NCBI RefSeq assembly: GCF_001742285.1 | Contig: NZ_MIEK01000067.1 | Location: forward strand, 79,294-143,293 | Length of the DNA stretch: 64,000 nt | Source: Enterococcus rivorum | Lineage (GTDB): Bacteria > Bacillota > Bacilli > Lactobacillales > Enterococcaceae | Reading direction: 5' to 3' | In this document: positions 1-7,987 of the stretch, piece by piece | Layout of the letters: each line of letters opens with the position of its first letter | Position numbering within the stretch: position 1 is the first letter of the stretch | The notes under the pieces: model-generated | Seen by the model: the letters and a program-made list of their open reading frames with translations, nothing else | Told to the model about the DNA's origin: nothing | Database searches by the model: none | Position numbers and translations under genes: made by a program

Positions 1-439
1 CGCCCCAGAATGTATGAGTTTCACCAGAAGGAAGGATACTTTGAGCATATAGGCGATTTAAACTGAATAAGCCAGGATCCCAGCCCGTTGAAATAATCGA
101 TACCGTGTTGTTTTCAATCGCAGTTTGGTTGACTGTAGCAAAATGTTCGGGAATTTTCGCATGGGTATCAAAACTATCAACCGTGTTAAAGAAACGTGTG
201 ATTTCGGGCGTTTGGACAGGTAAATCGGTTGCTGATCCTCCACATAAAATACAAACATCAATTTGATCTTTCATTGCTAATAGTTCATCCATTGAATACA
301 CTTTAGCACCATAAGTCTTAACATCCTTAGGGGCTCTTCGGGTATAAACACCAACTAGTTGGAAATCGGAACTTTCTTTTAAAGCAAGTTCCACACCTCC
401 ACCTAAATTTCCGTAGCCAACAATCGCAGCTTTTATCAT
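1..439 (-). CDS. ddh: meso-diaminopimelate dehydrogenase, 5' part (cut by window edge)
   Basis: Reads open from an ATG at 439 to the window edge, giving 146 N-terminal residues. It begins with a Rossmann nucleotide loop (GYGNLG, residues 8-13). Later come CGGSATDLPVQTP (66-78) and STGWDPGLFSLNRLYA (117-132), which match the Corynebacterium Ddh family as I remember it. The enzyme makes meso-DAP from tetrahydrodipicolinate in one NADPH-dependent step, bypassing the four-step succinylase or acetylase route to lysine. A GGGAGTG ribosome site precedes the start. The lysA gene at 32.5 kb would use its product. The C-terminal half lies outside the window, so intactness cannot be judged. Confidence 0.9.
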   Translation of the reverse strand, partial: MIKAAIVGYGNLGGGVELALKESSDFQLVGVYTRRAPKDVKTYGAKVYSMDELLAMKDQIDVCILCGGSATDLPVQTPEITRFFNTVDSFDTHAKIPEHFATVNQTAIENNTVSIISTGWDPGLFSLNRLYAQSILPSGETHTFWG

Positions 440-471
440 AAAACAACACTCCCTTTTTCTTTTTAAGGTAA

Positions 472-480
472 ATTATACCA
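472..480 (-). promoter_or_regulatory. extended -10 promoter of ddh
   Basis: On the minus strand the sequence reads TGGTATAAT, a perfect sigma-A -10 with the TGn extension, 33 bases upstream of the ddh start. No strong -35 is visible at normal spacing, as is usual for extended -10 promoters. Confidence 0.55.
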
Positions 481-621
481 AAAAAATGACAAAGGAACAG
501 CAAAAATAACAGAATTTTCAAAATAGTTAGTGAGTAGAATAAATTAAAGATAGTAAAAAAATTTGATTTCTAAAAAATCAAGTCAGTGTAACATAATAGT
601 TTTATGTTAACTAATTGAATT

Positions 622-1296
622 TCATTGAATAATACTCATTTCTTTTTTGTAAGACATATCCCAAAATAAATATTCAAATTCTACACTAGAAATAAAAATT
701 TCTTCGATCTTTCTTTTTTCCTCTAGATTTTTCGTTGCAACTAAGCGGTCGATTTCATCATAAAACCATTCGAAAGAAGCGAAGAAATCATCGCTAGAAT
801 AGTTTTCAATCCACGAACGATAGATATTGTCTTTAAACTCTTCAGGATAATCCTTTTTCAAGCGACAAGCATAATCATAATAAGTCCAAGCACAAGGGAA
901 AATGGTAGCTAATATTTCAGCTAATCCCTGTGTATGCCCAATTGCAAGCATATTTGCTGTATAAGTACGATTAAATAATGAGGGCTTAGCTTTATGAATT
1001 TTTTCTTCTGGAATACCAAAATCTACTATGTATTGTCTGTGTAGAGACATTTCATCCGATAATATTCCATGTTGAATTTCAGTGAAACGAGCTAAAAGTT
1101 CCTCGCAGTCTGACTTGACAGCACCTAAGGCGCAGACTTTGGCATATTCTATAAGGTAATGATAGTCTTGAATCAAATAAAATTGAAAGCTTTCCATTTC
1201 TAAGGTTCCTTGACCCAGTTTCTGAACAAAAGGATGTTGGTAACCAGCTTCCCAAATTTCAGCAGCTTTTGCTTTTAAATCCCTTGAAAATGTCAT
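622..1296 (-). CDS. tenA: TenA family aminopyrimidine aminohydrolase / thiaminase II
   Basis: A 224-residue protein of the TenA/thiaminase II family, which hydrolyses aminopyrimidine thiamine-degradation products so that HMP can be salvaged. Residues matching the B. subtilis TenA active site sit at the same numbers: D44, Y47, Y51, Y112 and catalytic C135 (in FPCAWTYY), with a late Glu in SSVEFEYLFW. I chose the ATG at 1296 because AGGAGG lies eight bases before it; an ATG 10 codons upstream has no ribosome site. A TPP riboswitch and terminator precede it, so expression should fall when TPP is plentiful. No other thiamine gene lies beside it. Confidence 0.92.
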   Translation of the reverse strand: MTFSRDLKAKAAEIWEAGYQHPFVQKLGQGTLEMESFQFYLIQDYHYLIEYAKVCALGAVKSDCEELLARFTEIQHGILSDEMSLHRQYIVDFGIPEEKIHKAKPSLFNRTYTANMLAIGHTQGLAEILATIFPCAWTYYDYACRLKKDYPEEFKDNIYRSWIENYSSDDFFASFEWFYDEIDRLVATKNLEEKRKIEEIFISSVEFEYLFWDMSYKKEMSIIQ

Positions 1297-1343
1297 GTAT
1301 TCTCCTCCTAAGATCTTAGTAGACAATCTAAAAAAATAAAAAA

Positions 1344-1369
1344 GACATTCTTCTCTATGGAAGAATGCC
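1344..1369 (-). terminator. riboswitch-controlled terminator before tenA
   Basis: On the minus strand GCATTCTT and AAGAATGT form a hairpin followed by a T-rich run (1331-1343). It lies between the TPP aptamer and the tenA start. A longer-range pairing is also possible: GACAATCTA (complement of 1370-1378) with TAGATTGTC (complement of 1322-1330) encloses the hairpin. The layout fits transcription attenuation. Confidence 0.8.
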
Positions 1370-1401
1370 TAGATTGTCAGGATAGTAAATTTCGACAAGT
1401 A

Positions 1402-1492
1402 GTCATTTGCTCCCTACGATGGTCTTAACCAACAGGTTCAAAGGGTCAGGCTTTTTAGCCTTCTCAACGCAAACGTGCGTCCCCCCGCAAAA
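1402..1492 (-). promoter_or_regulatory. TPP riboswitch (THI element)
   Basis: Minus-strand reading shows the conserved thi-box features: a GGGG-type 5' stem, CTGA-like and GAGAAGGC segments, then ACCCTTTGAACCTG and a terminal CGTAGGGA. These are the hallmark blocks of the thiamine pyrophosphate aptamer. It lies downstream of a promoter and upstream of a terminator hairpin in front of tenA. Confidence 0.95.
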
Positions 1493-1508
1493 AATCAAAT
1501 ATGAATAA

Positions 1509-1537
1509 AGCATAGTCTATCTCAAAAAAAAATACAA
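1509..1537 (-). promoter_or_regulatory. sigma-A promoter of the TPP riboswitch-tenA transcript
   Basis: On the minus strand TTGTAT is followed after 17 bases by TATGCT. The expected start, near 1502, lies just upstream of the aptamer. Confidence 0.5.
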
Positions 1538-1684
1538 GCAATTTTTTTAAGCGTGCTAGACAAATAAAATGTTGTCATTCAATTTATACAATAAATATGC
1601 TAGGTTTTAATTATGAATGAGATGAAAATAGTGGATTCCCGCTATCATTTTCGACTTATTGTAGGAACTAATTTCAACTAGTGA

Positions 1685-2494
1685 TTATTTACTGTAAATT
1701 TTCTGATACATTTTTGGAGTGACACCAATTAAACTTTTAAACAAGCGAGTGAGATGACTTTGGTCAGAAAAGCCTGTTGAATGAGCGATATCAGCAATAG
1801 CAATTCCTTGCTCTAGCAGCTTCTTTGCCTGATTAACACGAATAGTTGTTAAATATTGAAAGGGCGTTAATCCATAAGACTTAGTAAAAGTCCGAATAAA
1901 GGTATATTTATTCATGGAAACAAGATGGCTCAACGTTGTCAGAGCAATTTTTTCGCTATAATGTTGATTTAAATATGTACATATCTTGTCTAACTCAAAG
2001 CTTGCGACAGTGTTTAACTCTTGATAATCTGCATACTCTGTTAATAATTCACTTAGTAAAAGTAAAAAAAGTTCTTCTTTTTCTAAAGAATCCTGAGAGT
2101 TATCTAGAATAAGCCTATGAAGTATTTGGAGCGTTGGCACCTCTTTACTTTGTGAGACAACATTTGTATGGAATAGTGGTAAAACTGACGAGTTAAAATG
2201 GTCCTCCATAATTGTAGCCATTACTTCAATTTCTATATGAATATTTCGATAAACTAAGGGACAAGAATCAAGTTGTAAACACTCGTGATTGTCATAAGGG
2301 TTTAAAAGAATTAAATCGCCGGGTAAGAGTGTATATTCTTGGCCTTTGCAATGTAGTTTCCGTGCTCCTTGTTCAATGCATCCAATCACATAATATTCAT
2401 GGAAATGATTGGGAAATTTTTGTTTAATTCCATTAAAAAGTAATCCTTCAACATTTAAATCAGAATCAAAAATTATTTCTCGCTGTTCTAGCAT
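1685..2494 (-). CDS. AraC family transcriptional regulator
   Basis: 269 residues. The N-terminal half is a cupin-type sensor domain (about residues 15-140, with PNHFHEYYVIGCIEQGARKL and LLPGDLILLNPYDNH). The C-terminal 100 residues are the double helix-turn-helix of AraC regulators (ALTTLSHLVSMNKYTFIRTF, then IADIAHSTGFSDQSHLTRLFK). Such proteins usually activate a nearby metabolic or transport gene on binding a small molecule. It is transcribed divergently from the msrC-like gene at 2681, and the 186-base gap could hold a shared operator. The ligand and targets cannot be told from the sequence. Confidence 0.88.
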   Translation of the reverse strand: MLEQREIIFDSDLNVEGLLFNGIKQKFPNHFHEYYVIGCIEQGARKLHCKGQEYTLLPGDLILLNPYDNHECLQLDSCPLVYRNIHIEIEVMATIMEDHFNSSVLPLFHTNVVSQSKEVPTLQILHRLILDNSQDSLEKEELFLLLLSELLTEYADYQELNTVASFELDKICTYLNQHYSEKIALTTLSHLVSMNKYTFIRTFTKSYGLTPFQYLTTIRVNQAKKLLEQGIAIADIAHSTGFSDQSHLTRLFKSLIGVTPKMYQKIYSK

Positions 2495-2680
2495 AGATAG
2501 TGCTCCTTTATTTTTCTTCCTTTAAATTTATCACAGAAAAATACGATTTATATAACAATATTGACTAAAACGATGCTTTTTTTGCAGATAATAAATTTAT
2601 TTGTTTAAAAGTTTCTTAATCAAGAATATAATAAGAAAAAAGAATAGCTTTTATTCAGTCAAAAGAAAAGGGGAAAGAGA

Positions 2681-3160
2681 ATGAAGTGGGAAACACCAGA
2701 AGAAAAAGAAGTAGCATATGATTTACTAATAAAACAACAAGCAGCAATTATTGAGCTTGAGCACGATAAAATCGCAAACTTAGCGAATGCCTCTGCGTTA
2801 TTAGCCGATGCTTTGCCAAACACTGTTTTTGCAGGTTTTTATTTATATAATGGCAAAGAACTTGTTTTAGGACCATTCCAAGGAAAAGTTTCATGTACGC
2901 GAATCAAAATGGGCAAAGGCGTTTGCGGAGAAGTGGCTGAAGCGAGAAAGACGTTGATTGTGACAAACGTAAAAACACATGAAAATTATATTTCTTGTGA
3001 TTCAGCGGCGATGTCAGAAATCGTCGTTCCCTTGATTAAAAATAACCAACTATTGGGTGTATTAGATTTAGATAGTTCTGAAATTCATGGCTATGATGCA
3101 TGCGATCAAAAGTATTTAGAAAAGTTCGTTGATGTTTTATTACAGAGAACAAACTGGTAG
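2681..3160 (+). CDS. msrC: free methionine-(R)-sulfoxide reductase, GAF domain
   Basis: 159 residues forming a single GAF domain of the fRMsr type, which reduces free L-methionine-(R)-sulfoxide with thioredoxin. The three family cysteines are present at C72, C82 and C106, with the 10- and 24-residue spacings I recall from E. coli fRMsr. The motifs [15 protein letters not shown] and LGVLDLDS are typical. GGGGAAAGAG precedes the ATG. It is monocistronic, facing away from the AraC gene. It is part of oxidative-damage repair in the cytoplasm. Confidence 0.9.
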   Translation: MKWETPEEKEVAYDLLIKQQAAIIELEHDKIANLANASALLADALPNTVFAGFYLYNGKELVLGPFQGKVSCTRIKMGKGVCGEVAEARKTLIVTNVKTHENYISCDSAAMSEIVVPLIKNNQLLGVLDLDSSEIHGYDACDQKYLEKFVDVLLQRTNW

Positions 3161-3261
3161 TCGAATAATTTTTTTTAGTTTGAAAAATCACTATACTTGA
3201 GTGTTCCTTTTGCATAAAAAAATTATCGATGTGATAATAAAGGAAAGAAAGGGTGGTTTAA

Positions 3262-3687
3262 ATGCTAGAAATTTATTTGAATTTTAAGAATGAAGCAACA
3301 GAGGCAATTACCTTTTACGAAACAGTTTTCAATACGAAGTGCGAAGCGATGATGACTTTTGGTGAGGCACCAGCTAACCCTGAGTATCCAACACCTGAGA
3401 GCTGGAACAATTTGGTTATGAACGCAAGTATGAATATTGAGGGAACATATGTAATGTTTTCTGATATGCCTGATGGAATGGGTGTCAATTTGGAAAAAGG
3501 AAACAATGTGTCTCTTGTAGTTAGCACAGATGATGAAGAAAAAATTGACCGTCTGTTTGCAAGGCTTTCTGAAGGTGGAAAAGTGATTATGCCTTTAGGA
3601 GAAACTTTTTGGTCAAAAAAATATGGATCTTTAGTAGATAAATATGGCATTAACTGGATGTTCAATCACTTTGCTGAGAATAAATAA
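3262..3687 (+). CDS. VOC family protein (PhnB/glyoxalase-like)
   Basis: 141 residues. The beginning (LEIYLNFKNEATEAITFYETVF) and the end (FWSKKYGSLVDKYGINWMFNHF) are typical of PhnB-like members of the vicinal oxygen chelate superfamily. Members have varied or unknown activities, so no substrate is assigned. AAAGGGTGG lies upstream of the ATG. The gene stands alone and ends 2 bases before a long inverted repeat shared with the convergent gene at 3801. Confidence 0.8.
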   Translation: MLEIYLNFKNEATEAITFYETVFNTKCEAMMTFGEAPANPEYPTPESWNNLVMNASMNIEGTYVMFSDMPDGMGVNLEKGNNVSLVVSTDDEEKIDRLFARLSEGGKVIMPLGETFWSKKYGSLVDKYGINWMFNHFAENK

Positions 3688-3689
3688 AA

Positions 3690-3749
3690 AATGAGACAGA
3701 AGCGTGCAAGATTCAGTAAATTTTAAATCTTGCACGCTTCTGTCTCATT
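3690..3749. terminator. long inverted repeat, terminator between convergent genes
   Basis: Two perfectly complementary 23-base arms (3690-3712 and 3727-3749) enclose a 14-base loop. On the minus strand the hairpin is followed by a T-rich stretch, so it should end the transcript of the DUF2798 gene. On the plus strand no clear T run follows. Confidence 0.75.
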
Positions 3750-3800
3750 CGTATATACTTTCGTTTCAGATTCGTGAGTTTTATAGAAGAAGGTAATTAG

Positions 3801-4028
3801 TTATCGGTCAATAAATCTAGTAACAAGCGTTGTTATTCTTTGAGGTAGGATAGACGAAAGAAAAAGAATTACTACAAATGCAACCAGCCAAGATCGTAAC
3901 CAAATGAAATACGAAAAATTGTTTGTTCCAGAATTTACAAGGGTTAGAGTAAAAGAAATTAAAGCAGTCGTTACCAATAGATTTAAACTTTTACTTAAAA
4001 GAGTTCTTTTCTTTGCGATATTCATCAT
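3801..4028 (-). CDS. DUF2798 family small membrane protein
   Basis: 75 residues with two hydrophobic segments (about 14-33 and 43-62) and the family pattern LVTTALISFTLTLVNSG...WLRSWLVAF. Proteins of this family are small two-helix membrane proteins of unknown function. GGAAGGAAGG precedes tandem ATG codons. It is divergent from a MerR-type regulator 108 bases away, which suggests that the regulator controls it. Confidence 0.75.
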   Translation of the reverse strand: MMNIAKKRTLLSKSLNLLVTTALISFTLTLVNSGTNNFSYFIWLRSWLVAFVVILFLSSILPQRITTLVTRFIDR

Positions 4029-4080
4029 TAAACCTTCCTTCCATGCTTAATATACAAATAATGTAAATTAAGTGCCTAAA

Positions 4081-4109
4081 TTGTCAAGCATCTTTGTGTG
4101 GTGTATAAT
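4081..4109 (+). promoter_or_regulatory. sigma-A promoter of the MerR gene
   Basis: TTGTCA and TATAAT are separated by exactly 17 bases, 27 bases before the MerR start codon. This is ordinary spacing, not the 19-20 bases of MerR-activated promoters. Confidence 0.65.
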
Positions 4110-4136
4110 TTATGAAAAGTGTTTTTAGGAGGACGT

Positions 4137-4430
4137 ATGGAAATCATTGATATGGATTTATTAAAAAAAATGGCAGTAACTATAGGTGAGGCAGCTAAAA
4201 TAACTGGGGTGCCAATCAGAAAATTACGTTATTGGGAAGATAAAGGAATTATTCAAAGCGTTGATGGAGCTGGAAATGTAACTAGGAAGTATGATTACTA
4301 TACGATTAAAAAAATTATCTTAATTAAAGAGCTTGTCGATGATGGCTATGTACTTGATAGGGCAGCTGAAAAAGTTGAATTGCGAATTGAAACTTTACAT
4401 GAAGCATTTAAAAAGTTGGAAGAAAAATGA
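4137..4430 (+). CDS. MerR family transcriptional regulator
   Basis: 97 residues: an N-terminal MerR winged helix (TIGEAAKITGVPIRKLRYWEDKGII) and a short helical tail that ends after one dimerisation helix. It lacks an effector domain and cysteine ligands, so it is not a classical metal sensor. AGGAGG lies three bases before the chosen ATG at 4137; a GTG 18 bases upstream overlaps that site. It faces the DUF2798 gene and probably regulates it, which is an inference from position only. A strong terminator follows. Confidence 0.85.
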   Translation: MEIIDMDLLKKMAVTIGEAAKITGVPIRKLRYWEDKGIIQSVDGAGNVTRKYDYYTIKKIILIKELVDDGYVLDRAAEKVELRIETLHEAFKKLEEK

Positions 4431-4502
4431 CTTGTTAAAAATTGTTATAATATTTTCTATTCACTATAGCTCTAATATTGATACATCTAGCTTTAAAAAA
4501 GA

Positions 4503-4550
4503 AAACCTTAAGATTAAGTCTTTGAACACTAGACTTTAATCTTAAGGTTT
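4503..4550 (+). terminator. intrinsic terminator after the MerR gene
   Basis: A 19-base arm (4503-4521) pairs with 4531-4550 around a short loop and is followed by a run of T. Confidence 0.85.
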
Positions 4551-4700
4551 TTTCGTCTTTAATACGGAACTAAATTCTTTTTATAGTGTGCCGTTTTACC
4601 AGAGTTTATAATTTGTTTATTTTTTAGAAAGGTTCAGTTTATAAACTTTTGATAGCATAGAATTAGGCAACAAAAAAAGACACAGAAAGAGGTTCTATTT

Positions 4701-5651
4701 ATGAAAAATAAAATAAAATTGATTTGTTTCATTGCAAGTAGTTTACTAATTATCTTGGTTGGCTGTAACAGTTCTAATAAAAACTCGAAAACGACTGTTA
4801 CTTCTAAGACTGAATTGACTATTACTAAAAAAACAAAAGGTCAAGCGCTAACAGAGACGCTTGCTAAAACTACTTGGCAAGGAACTAAGGTTTATGATGC
4901 ACACAAAAATGATTTAACAAATGAAAATACTGGGTTTATTGGATTAGCAAAGTACGACAGTAAAACCGGGCATTATGAATTTTTTGATTTGAATACAGGA
5001 GAGTCAAGAGGGGATCAAGGAACTTTTTTTGTGACAAATGATGGAGCAAAACGAGTACTAATATCAGCTACAAAAGGGTATCAAGCAGTTGTAGAATTAA
5101 CTGAATTAAAAGATGAGAAATTTACTTATAAACGAATGGGGAAAGATAAAGAGGGGAAAGAGATAGAGGTTTTTGTTGAACATATTCCTTATAAAGAAAA
5201 AGAACTATCGTTTACTGAAGAAACTCCGACATTAAATACTACTACCGGATTTATTGATATGGATAAACAAGGAGAGGCTATTTTAGGGGAAACCTTATGG
5301 CATGGAACTAAGGTTGTTGACAAGGATGGTAAAGATATTACTGAATTCAACAACAATTACATTAGTTTGGCAAAATTTGACGGGTCAACAAATAAATATG
5401 AATTTTTCCAATTGGAATCAGGAGTTACTCGTGGCGATTTTGGCTATTTTGCTGTAATCAATCAAAATAAGAGTAGGGCACATGCCTCTATTGGCGAGAA
5501 TAAGTATGGAGCTGTTTTAGAATTAACAGAATTAAATGATAAAAAATTTACGTACAAGAGGTTAGGAAAAGATGCTTCTGGAAATGAAGTAGAGACATAT
5601 GTTGAACATGAACCATATACTGGAGAATTTCAACCTACATTTAGTTTCTAA
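4701..5651 (+). CDS. lipoprotein with two tandem DUF4822 domains
   Basis: 316 residues. The signal peptide ends in a lipobox (ILVGC, Cys22). The mature protein contains two copies of the same roughly 120-residue domain, about 52-170 and 192-310. Each begins with TxWxGTKV, continues with I/LAKxD...YEFF...TRGD or SRGD, and ends with KFTYKR(M/L)GKD and YVEH or FVEH. This matches the DUF4822 family, which has no known function. It is anchored on the outer face of the membrane. It precedes a two-component system and may be its sensor partner or target; that is inferred from position. Confidence 0.8.
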   Translation: MKNKIKLICFIASSLLIILVGCNSSNKNSKTTVTSKTELTITKKTKGQALTETLAKTTWQGTKVYDAHKNDLTNENTGFIGLAKYDSKTGHYEFFDLNTGESRGDQGTFFVTNDGAKRVLISATKGYQAVVELTELKDEKFTYKRMGKDKEGKEIEVFVEHIPYKEKELSFTEETPTLNTTTGFIDMDKQGEAILGETLWHGTKVVDKDGKDITEFNNNYISLAKFDGSTNKYEFFQLESGVTRGDFGYFAVINQNKSRAHASIGENKYGAVLELTELNDKKFTYKRLGKDASGNEVETYVEHEPYTGEFQPTFSF

Positions 5652-5749
5652 AAAAAGTTTTTTATAGTAGGTCGTTTAGTGAAAAGAATCGGGCATATAC
5701 GTTGAAAAAAGTAGCTATTTCCTTTATAAAGAGAACAAAGGAGAAAAAG

Positions 5750-7240
5750 ATGACAATAAAAAAACGATTTTTGATTTCATACATTGGCGGTATTTTAATC
5801 GCATGGCTTTCTCTATTTGCCATTATTTGTGTCGTTCTTTATGTAACTACTGGAACAATTCCAACTCCTAACGTATTGTATCGAACGTTAACACAGCAAA
5901 GATCTTTAAGCAAAGAAGAGGAAGAAGCGTACATTAGCCTTCGAAATATTGCAAAAAAAGATCCAGAACAACTAATAAATCCTACTCAACAACGTAATGA
6001 CCTGTTACAAAGATTTGAAGAAAAATCTCTAGGAATTGTGATTAGAAGAGAACAAGAAATTTTATATTATTCTGAGGAACTCGTTGAAAAATCCTTAAAA
6101 GTTCATTTTCCTGATTTTGATAAAGATAATCTTGAAACAAGAGGAACCATGGATAATGCAGGACGAATGTATCGCTATGTTAAGTTTGATTTTTATTATA
6201 ATGATCTTGTTCCAGGAAGCATCTTAATTTTGAAAAAAGAAAGTAATTTCTTTGAATTTATGACAAAATGGGGTGCTGTAGTTATTGTAGGGATTCTATT
6301 TATATCAGGATTAGGGCTTTTCTTTTTGAACCACTTACAGAAAAAAACGATTATTATTCCTTTGGAGAATTTAGGTGAAGGAATGGAGCAAATTAGAGAA
6401 GGACAACTTGCGAATTATACTTTAGAGAAAAATAGTAAAAGTGTCGTCGAGGTGAAGCAATTAGCAGAAGCATTTGAAAAAATGCAAAAGAGACTTGTTG
6501 AGTCAAAAATGGAACAAAAAAAACTAGAACAAAATAGAAAAGAGTTAGTCGCTAACATTTCTCACGATTTAAAAACACCAATAACATCAATTATAGGTTA
6601 TGTAGAAGGATTAATAGACGGCGTAGCCGATACCACTGAAAAACGGCAAAAATACTTAAAAATAATTCACTCTAAGTCACTATCTCTTGATTACTTAGTA
6701 GAAGAACTTTTTCTCTATTCAAAATTAGATGCAGAAGCCTTAACGTTCAATTTTGAAAAAATTGATGTAAACAATTTTTTAGTTCACTTAACGGAAGAGT
6801 TTCAACTAGGCAAACCACAAGTTAATTTCAATTTTGCAACTAAACATATACCAGCTATTTATACGTTAGCAGATCGGATTCATTTAAATAGAGTATTCAA
6901 TAATTTGTTTGAGAATAGTCTGAATTATGGAAAAAAACAGAAAGCTTTATCAATCGAAATAGCTGTTTCTGAAATTGAAGAATGGGTGTTTATTACAGTA
7001 AAAGATAACGGTCAAGGAATTGCAGAAACAGAATTACCATTTGTATTTGACCGTTTCTATCGAGTTGAAAAATCTCGCACCAACATCACTGGTGGTAGTG
7101 GCTTAGGATTGCCAATTGTCAAACAAATTATTGAACGTCATGGTGGAAAAGTAATGATTGAAAGTATAGTGAATGAAGGAACTAAAGTAACCATTTTACT
7201 AAGGAAATATGAAGGAGAGGCTTTTTATGACTATTCCTAG
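5750..7240 (+). CDS. sensor histidine kinase
   Basis: 496 residues. TM1 is about 10-33, followed by an extracellular domain (34-172), TM2 (about 174-193), a HAMP linker, the H box NISHDLKTP with phospho-acceptor His272, the N box around 381-392, and G boxes DNGQG (419-423) and GSGLG (449-453). I chose the ATG at 5750 because AAAGGAG precedes it; an in-frame TTG 48 bases upstream lacks a ribosome site. Its stop overlaps the response regulator start by 14 bases, so the two are co-translated. The extracellular domain is not one I recognise, so the signal is unknown. Confidence 0.93.
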   Translation: MTIKKRFLISYIGGILIAWLSLFAIICVVLYVTTGTIPTPNVLYRTLTQQRSLSKEEEEAYISLRNIAKKDPEQLINPTQQRNDLLQRFEEKSLGIVIRREQEILYYSEELVEKSLKVHFPDFDKDNLETRGTMDNAGRMYRYVKFDFYYNDLVPGSILILKKESNFFEFMTKWGAVVIVGILFISGLGLFFLNHLQKKTIIIPLENLGEGMEQIREGQLANYTLEKNSKSVVEVKQLAEAFEKMQKRLVESKMEQKKLEQNRKELVANISHDLKTPITSIIGYVEGLIDGVADTTEKRQKYLKIIHSKSLSLDYLVEELFLYSKLDAEALTFNFEKIDVNNFLVHLTEEFQLGKPQVNFNFATKHIPAIYTLADRIHLNRVFNNLFENSLNYGKKQKALSIEIAVSEIEEWVFITVKDNGQGIAETELPFVFDRFYRVEKSRTNITGGSGLGLPIVKQIIERHGGKVMIESIVNEGTKVTILLRKYEGEAFYDYS

Positions 7241-7922
7241 AGTATTAATCATTGAAGATGATGAAAGTATCGCAGAGCTACAAAAGGATTATTTAGAAAT
7301 AAATCAAATAGATGCCGAAATTACCAAAGATGGTTCTGAAGGATTATATCTTGCTATAAATGAACCCTTTGATTTAATTATTGTCGATTTGATGTTGCCT
7401 TCTTTAGATGGTTTTGAAATATGTCGACGGATCAGAGAGCAAAAAAATATTCCAATAATGATTGTTTCAGCAAAGAAAGAAGATATTGATAAAATTCGAG
7501 GATTAGGCTTGGGAGCAGATGATTATATGACAAAACCGTTCAGTCCTAGCGAATTAGTTGCTCGAGTGCAAGTCCATATAAAAAGATATCGACTACTGAC
7601 TGGCAATGTTATTGCTGAGGATACGTTAGAATTGGGACAAATAACTATCCAAAAACAAGCTAGAAAAGTTTTTATTTTAGGTGAAGAAATATTTTTCCCA
7701 ACGAAAGAGTTGGATTTACTGATTTTTTTTATGGAACATCCTAATCGCGTTTGGACAAAAGAACAATTGTTCCGACAAGTTTGGGAAATGGACGATTTAG
7801 ATAGTGATGTTTATACAGTTGTTGTGCATGTCGGAAGAATTAGAGAAAAAATGAAAAAAGCGAATCTTTCAGAAAATCCAATTGAAACGATTTGGGGCAG
7901 TGGGTACCGATTTAATACTTAA
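7227..7922 (+). CDS. OmpR/PhoB family response regulator
   Basis: 231 residues. The receiver domain has the acidic pocket (DD at 11-12), phospho-acceptor D54 (IIVDLMLPSLDG) and K103 (TKPFSP). The C-terminal winged helix (about 135-230) carries ELDLLIFFMEHPNRVWTKEQL and VHVGRIREKM. AAGGAGAG lies seven bases before the ATG, inside the end of the kinase gene. It is partnered with the upstream kinase. Flanking lipoprotein genes on the same strand are the likely regulon, but no clear repeat operator was found. Confidence 0.94.
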   Translation: MTIPRVLIIEDDESIAELQKDYLEINQIDAEITKDGSEGLYLAINEPFDLIIVDLMLPSLDGFEICRRIREQKNIPIMIVSAKKEDIDKIRGLGLGADDYMTKPFSPSELVARVQVHIKRYRLLTGNVIAEDTLELGQITIQKQARKVFILGEEIFFPTKELDLLIFFMEHPNRVWTKEQLFRQVWEMDDLDSDVYTVVVHVGRIREKMKKANLSENPIETIWGSGYRFNT

Positions 7923-7987
7923 ATGTATGTTCAAGTGAGCAATTTTTTAGATAGATATTGTAGAATGTGGCAAGGAGTCGATGAGTT

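Noticed and set aside
1613..1681. A 22-codon plus-strand frame (MNEMKIVDSRYHFRLIV...) between the tenA promoter and araC
   Set aside because: No ribosome site, and it overlaps a small hairpin; nothing beyond a chance open frame supports it.
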